64,000 bases of DNA, taken from positions 445,001 through 509,000 of the forward strand of contig JAEMWC010000282.1 in the NCBI GenBank assembly GCA_016490735.1, in the 5' to 3' direction. Position numbers and translations under genes: made by a program. Source of the stretch: Pachyseris speciosa (Eukaryota; Cnidaria; Anthozoa; Scleractinia; Pachyseridae). Of this stretch, positions 33,220 through 64,000 are shown one piece after another. The notes beneath the pieces were generated by a model. It had not been told where the DNA came from, ran no database searches, and saw nothing but the letters and a program-made list of their open reading frames with translations. Each line of letters begins with the position of its first letter. Position 1 is the stretch's first letter.

Positions 33220-33812
33220 TTGTTATGTGACTCCCCAAGTTTAAATCACCAGAGACATAAGTTACAAAGAATTCAGACTACTTCAGCTCGAATGATAATA
33301 GGAGCCCGCAGTTCTGATCACATAATACCTATATTAAAGAGCCTGCACTGGCTACCTGTGGAAGCAAGGAGTAACTTTAAGATTCTTCTTATCACATATA
33401 AAATCTTGAATGGACAATCTGCTGGATATCTAGAACCTCTGATTAAGGAAGATCATCCATCAAGAGCACTACGATCATCATACCTTTTGCTATTGTGCAC
33501 CCCAGCCATAAAATCCAAAACATATGGAGGGCGTGCGTTTTCTACTGCAGCAGCTCAGTTATGGAATGCTATCCCAGAATATGTCAAAAATGCAAAAAGT
33601 GTTGCTGCATTTAAGACAAAACATAAAAAATTTTTATTTTGGAAATATTTTAATTGGTTTTGAAGCTTAAGTTTGCAATGTTTGGTGTATTGTGTGTTAC
33701 ATAGGCTAGTGGTTTTTCCTTTTTTGGCTTTTTCTTATCATGATGTAAAGTGCATTGAGATGCAGAAATGGGCTAAATAAGAACCTATATTATTATTATT
33801 ATTATTATTATT
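33220..33812 (+). mobile_element. L2/CR1-like LINE, 3' end only
   Basis: An open frame carries the conserved C-terminus of L2/CR1-type ORF2: KLQRIQTTSARMIIGARSS, DHIIPILKSLHWLPVEARS, FKILLITYKILNGQ and AFSTAAAQLWNAIPEYVK. The 3' tail CTAAATAAGAACC runs into (TATTAT)n. It is heavily 5'-truncated and inactive. Confidence 0.8.
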
Positions 33813-36251
33813 TATTTCTATTTGTATTAGATTCCCTGTTTTGCTTCAGAAGCCAAACGCCAACTTGATTTTTTTCTGATTTGCCCCCAAAATGTCGGTC
33901 ACCAGTTTAAATCTACTCAGTCAATCTTCACATTAAGGTAATTCCCTTGAAGATAATGAACTATCCAGATTTTTTTCAAACTCGACAAAATTGATATTCA
34001 TCCATAGGACATTGAAAAAATGCACTAAAAAGATGGGGTTAATGTGTTTGTTTTCGCACTGCATGCCCGTCGATTCTAAGTCTTTCTATTGAGTTGCGCG
34101 AGAAACTTGAGACTTGAAAAACCAAACAAACTGTTATTATGTAGCAAACTTAACTATCAATAGTAGCGAATTCTATAGACTATTATTTCTCTGGGCTATA
34201 ATCTTTCAATTTCGTGGTTTCAAATTACCCGATCTTGCGAATAATGTGAGGAAACTGGATCACTACGTCATCATCTCGTAATCCTTCTTGGCTACAAATA
34301 CAGAGGTCCATGTCATTTATATGTAAATAATCCAACTTCTATTAAACTTTTTTTCTCCTTAAAATATGTCTTTTTGTGTGAGAACATAAAACTAATAAAA
34401 AAGGGTGATCACCGTGTTCGTTTCTTTGCAACACGTCGACAAAGGGAAAATTTCGCCTGACAAAGCTCTGTGTCAAGGCAAATATGCCATGTTTGTAATG
34501 TGCGCGCGCACGAGCGCACGCTAAATGACGCCATAAACTATGCGCAGTAAGGAAGCGCCATGTAAGCAATTACCTCAAGGGACACGATAGTATTTAAAGG
34601 GCAAGGTCTCTGTACGAACCTCTAATCCTTATTCTGTAATCTGTAAATACATTACTCAGTTGGTTTCTTTTTAAGCTAAATATTTCGGCTATATCTCTTA
34701 ATTCCTTACCAATATGCAAATGTCGAAATGGTGAATTTATTTCGCCATTATTAATCATGGACAGACATTTAGTGTTAAAACGCTGAATGTGTATTGAAGG
34801 CTCAGACAAACAGGAAGTTTTCACTACCTTCTTTTCTTCCGTTTTATTTCAAGAGCGTTTATGCTCCTTAAGGACTTATGCTGACAAGCGGAAGAAGTTT
34901 GTAATAATCTACATGGAAATGAACTCAAATTAAGGTTGAATAAATACGGAGGAGACATTAGTGCGACAAATATTTTCAAGATAAAGACATTTCTCTATAA
35001 TTGGATCCTGCCATCCCGTCTCATTTTTGTAATAATGTTAAGCCGTTCTCTAGTCGTTTTCTGGATTTTAATCCAGGAATCACTGGACAAGTTGCTTGAA
35101 ACCTGATCTAAAACGTTTCGTTTTCCATCCATATACACGCAAGAAAAATATTTCGCGGGGACGTTAACTGCTGCAATGCATAGATTTCAAGACGCCTTCT
35201 TTTCGATTGATGGTACGCAAGCTCAGAAAGATATTGTGATTCCCCACATTGTCATGACAGAGGCGGTTTTGGACTGCGGTCGCCAAAATACTGAAGTGAT
35301 ATTTCTTTTTTAAACAAAAGACTGTCGCCTTTACAAGCAGAAGAGTATGTTCCTTACAGTTCTGCTTGGAAAGTTTCAGAAGGGAGCATAAAAGTTTTAG
35401 TAGAACTGTAATTTTTCCTGTCTGGCTGCCTATTTAATAACTTTTGAGAAACCGTCTTTCAACGTTTTACCACCTCAATTAATTTGGGTCATCCGTTGGG
35501 AGACGAAAAGCTTGCGCTGCGTATTACTTTTAAAGCAGGACAAAGATATAGTAGATAACAATGCAAGATTTGGCAATTTAATTTTATTCACCATGTCAGT
35601 ACATCGATATCGTTATGTCAAGTCTATCACACTGGCCGGAGTCCTAAACCATTGCTGAGCTGACATTATGATATGTGTCATAGCCAGGATAGCCACGAAT
35701 CCCTCTTAACTTCAGAGCGAAAACAAAAGCAGACGTTTCGGTTTACATATCCGTTATTTGCCCTGGTGTGCATTATCTTTAAAAACTCCAGAAAACTCTT
35801 CGGTCCTAGTGAACTCATAATTTCACGAGGACAATGTTCATTAACATACATTTGAAAATTATAAAATAAATAAACACGTTGGGCTACTCTGCCCAAATAG
35901 CCACCACCACAGTAGATGAGAAATGAATCTGAAGGATAATTTCTAAAATGGACCACCGCTCTCGTGACATGTTGAACGCTATATACTTTTTGATTTTTCA
36001 CCACGCGCTTTTCCAATGATTAACTAGCAAAGGACCAAACTATAGTTTGCTATCTAAACGACGTTCAACCAGTATTGGTAAAAAAAAAAAAAGACGCCAG
36101 AGTCTGATCTGATTCATGTCGACAAAAGAAAATGCTTTATTTTCTGTCAGATGCAAAGTGAATGTTCAAACACATAACAGTAGAAGTCGCTTAAGACGAA
36201 AGGACGCTTATGCTAATTCAGTTCGTTTTCAATACGCAAACAACGGAGAAA
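33813..36251. other. Unrecognised intergenic stretch
   Basis: No gene was supported. Small open frames at 34594-34824 and 35678-36016 on the minus strand have no recognisable domain or splice context. Confidence 0.35.
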
Positions 36252-36408
36252 ATGAAATGTTGTTTCTACTGTGTTTTTTTAATCTTGATATGTTCGCTGG
36301 GTCTGATAAACTGCTTTGTTTTCCAGCCTTCACCTGAGAACAGACAAAATGCATGTAAATTTACAATCATCCGCAAGAACTCATTATGCTTCAGTGAGCC
36401 AAACAAAG
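36252..36408 (+). CDS. Candidate signal-peptide exon
   Basis: An ATG at 36252 opens MKCCFYCVFLILICSLGLIN, a good signal-peptide profile, continuing for 52 codons to a donor GTAATT and ending in phase 1. That phase would join correctly to the exon at 43824, so it could be an alternative first exon of the receptor gene. A second possible acceptor (TTTTCCAG at 36326) would make only its last part an internal exon. No homologue is recognised. Confidence 0.35.
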
Positions 36409-37945
36409 GTAATTTATAGCCTCAAAGATACTTCAGCTATCAAATCACTTGCTCATTTACGTTCATTTCAGCCTTAAGTTTTCACAGTGAATCCTTAAAA
36501 TGAAAATAGGAGTTATAAACAAATAATATTTAACATTCTAATTCTAAACACAACACAAAGTTTGGTTTCAAAACGAAGCTAAGGCAGATCTAGAGGAAGA
36601 CGTTTTTAATGCTTTAATAAAATGGCTTGAGAGATGAAAGAAAGCTAATGACGCACATCAGTAGAAACTAATTTGTCAAAAGTAAACGTCTTGCCGACAT
36701 AACTGACGACACTTTTGTGTCCTAATTTACCTTTTCGGGTTTCAATATTTGTTATTTCAGACTGAAATATATCATACGCACCATGATTACTTTGTAGGTA
36801 GTGGTGCGTCAAATTTAATGATTCAACACTCAATTGAAATGACGCTTAAGCAAGATCAACTTTACAGCTTCATTTAAATTTTTCAACTCAATCGTAACTT
36901 AAAAACATTGTATAATTTAAACTATTCGGGAAAATGCAAAAAAAGCTGTATAAGCTCCTTGTTGATGTTACGCTGTTCTAAGTTTATGGTACATTGAGTG
37001 AATATCCACCTTTCAAGGCCAAATGATATGGAAACGATTTTTTTAATAAATAAATGCAAATACAACGTTCACGACAGAAAACGAAAAAAGTGACAGACGA
37101 AGGGGTACCATTTGACATGTCATTCCTATCAATATTTCGAATTAACCTAAAACGGGGAAGCAACGCGATGGTTTATTATTCTTGTTATTATTCTTGTTAT
37201 TATTATTTTGCCAGGGGAGTACTTGCTAACAAAATATTGAGACGAATAATTAATATTGCCCAGTCTTAATAAACTGATAACAAAAATATTGGAAGCTTAA
37301 TTCTCCCTTCAATGAAAAGGTGAAGTTTATTGTCTTTTTATAGTATTGTTAGTTCCACAACGATATGCAGAAAGAAAACAAGCCTACAGCTTGCGTTTTC
37401 AACGGCCTTTGAATAACACACTCTCGTTAGTTATTAGTTTTTTAGCTGTGTTACCAAGGTGATTTGTATGAAGAGCATTTTCATTATCAAAACAATATTC
37501 AAGCAAGAATAGACAGCCTGGTCCAGTTATATATTTCATTGAATAACTGCAATTTCACTTTGAAATGTGGCTTTGCGTTTGACATAAACCTGGATAGCTT
37601 GTATAAACCTAAAAACCTTTTAAGGAGGCGATATAATTATTAGCTAATCGAAACTGAAAACTGTCACTGCATGTTGCCCAGTTAAATAGCGTTACGCAAA
37701 TGTTACCAGGTAGAGGCATTTACATGTCCTTGAACGAAAACATCTGCCTTTGAAAAAAAAAATACATGCGATTCCGAGACTTTGGGATTTGAGTAATAGC
37801 GAAACACCGGTCAAACAGTAGTTTTGCATTTGAAATTGTGAAAGAGATTTCTTAGGTCTCCAACGAGCCACGTTTGTTGCTTGATATTCGAAACAGCTGC
37901 TATAGTCACCGATGAGTTCGGCAAACTTGCGACTGACTTAGAAGC
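36409..37945. other. Upstream region of the receptor gene
   Basis: No gene was seen. The last 60 bases carry CGAAACAGCTG (37889), which is repeated before the decayed exon copy (39776), and probably belong to the 5' UTR or promoter. Confidence 0.4.
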
Positions 37946-63903
<25,958 letters not shown>

Positions 63904-64000
63904 GTGAGGGGGCGAGGGGTTATTGGATTTTCTGATCTCCTTCATTCCATCCATAATCTTCATTCTGTTTGCTTTCAAACTTGCAATTTGGCAAATGGCC

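Overview
The window is nuclear DNA of an animal, most likely an anthozoan cnidarian such as a stony coral or anemone. The evidence is GT-AG introns with matching phases, AT-rich non-coding DNA, a polycystin channel exon, a TRAF-like RING/zinc-finger/MATH gene, and a GAIN-domain receptor with lectin-like and mucin-like modules. It also holds tRNA-derived SINEs and a mix of BEL/Pao, Gmr1-type gypsy, Penelope, CR1/L2-like and L1/Tx1-like elements. There is no prokaryotic or organellar signature. The species cannot be fixed from sequence alone.

Layout. (1) 1-2.1 kb: a SINE end, then the last coding exon of a polycystin-family channel with one frame break. (2) 3.77-32.25 kb: a BEL/Pao LTR retrotransposon with paired LTRs and an ATATC target duplication. 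It is split by a 22,649-bp unit at 5389-28037. That unit has about 299-bp terminal inverted repeats roughly 93% alike and a 6-bp target duplication (GAAAAG), and the BEL gag frame resumes exactly after the second duplication. (3) Inside that unit lie a minus-strand Ser/Thr-rich mucin-like exon set, an L1/Tx1-like LINE with target duplications, and a five-exon TRAF-like gene with two in-frame TAG stops. Several palindromic TIR elements, two Penelope fragments and a CR1/jockey-like LINE are also inside. (4) 32.3-37.9 kb: mostly unrecognised sequence with an L2/CR1-like LINE 3' end and a possible signal-peptide exon. (5) 37.9-63.9 kb: a long plus-strand gene running off the window. It encodes a signal peptide, two C-type-lectin-like domains each split over two exons, a Thr-rich stalk and most of a GAIN domain, so it is probably an adhesion GPCR. 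Its first intron holds a decayed copy of exon 1, a LINE relic and a 323-bp palindromic tandem array. Its second intron holds a nearly intact-looking but stop-ridden Gmr1-type Ty3/gypsy element on the opposite strand, with integrase upstream of reverse transcriptase and a small 3-bp-TSD element inserted in its gag.

The three host-type genes (channel, TRAF-like adaptor, receptor) have no operon-like link. The strongest unusual signal is the large TIR-bounded unit, because it carries an intron-containing TRAF-like gene as apparent cargo. No transposase, integrase or polymerase gene that would explain its mobility was recognised. Several frame breaks (polycystin exon, CR1-like LINE) fall at short homopolymers and may be assembly errors rather than true mutations.
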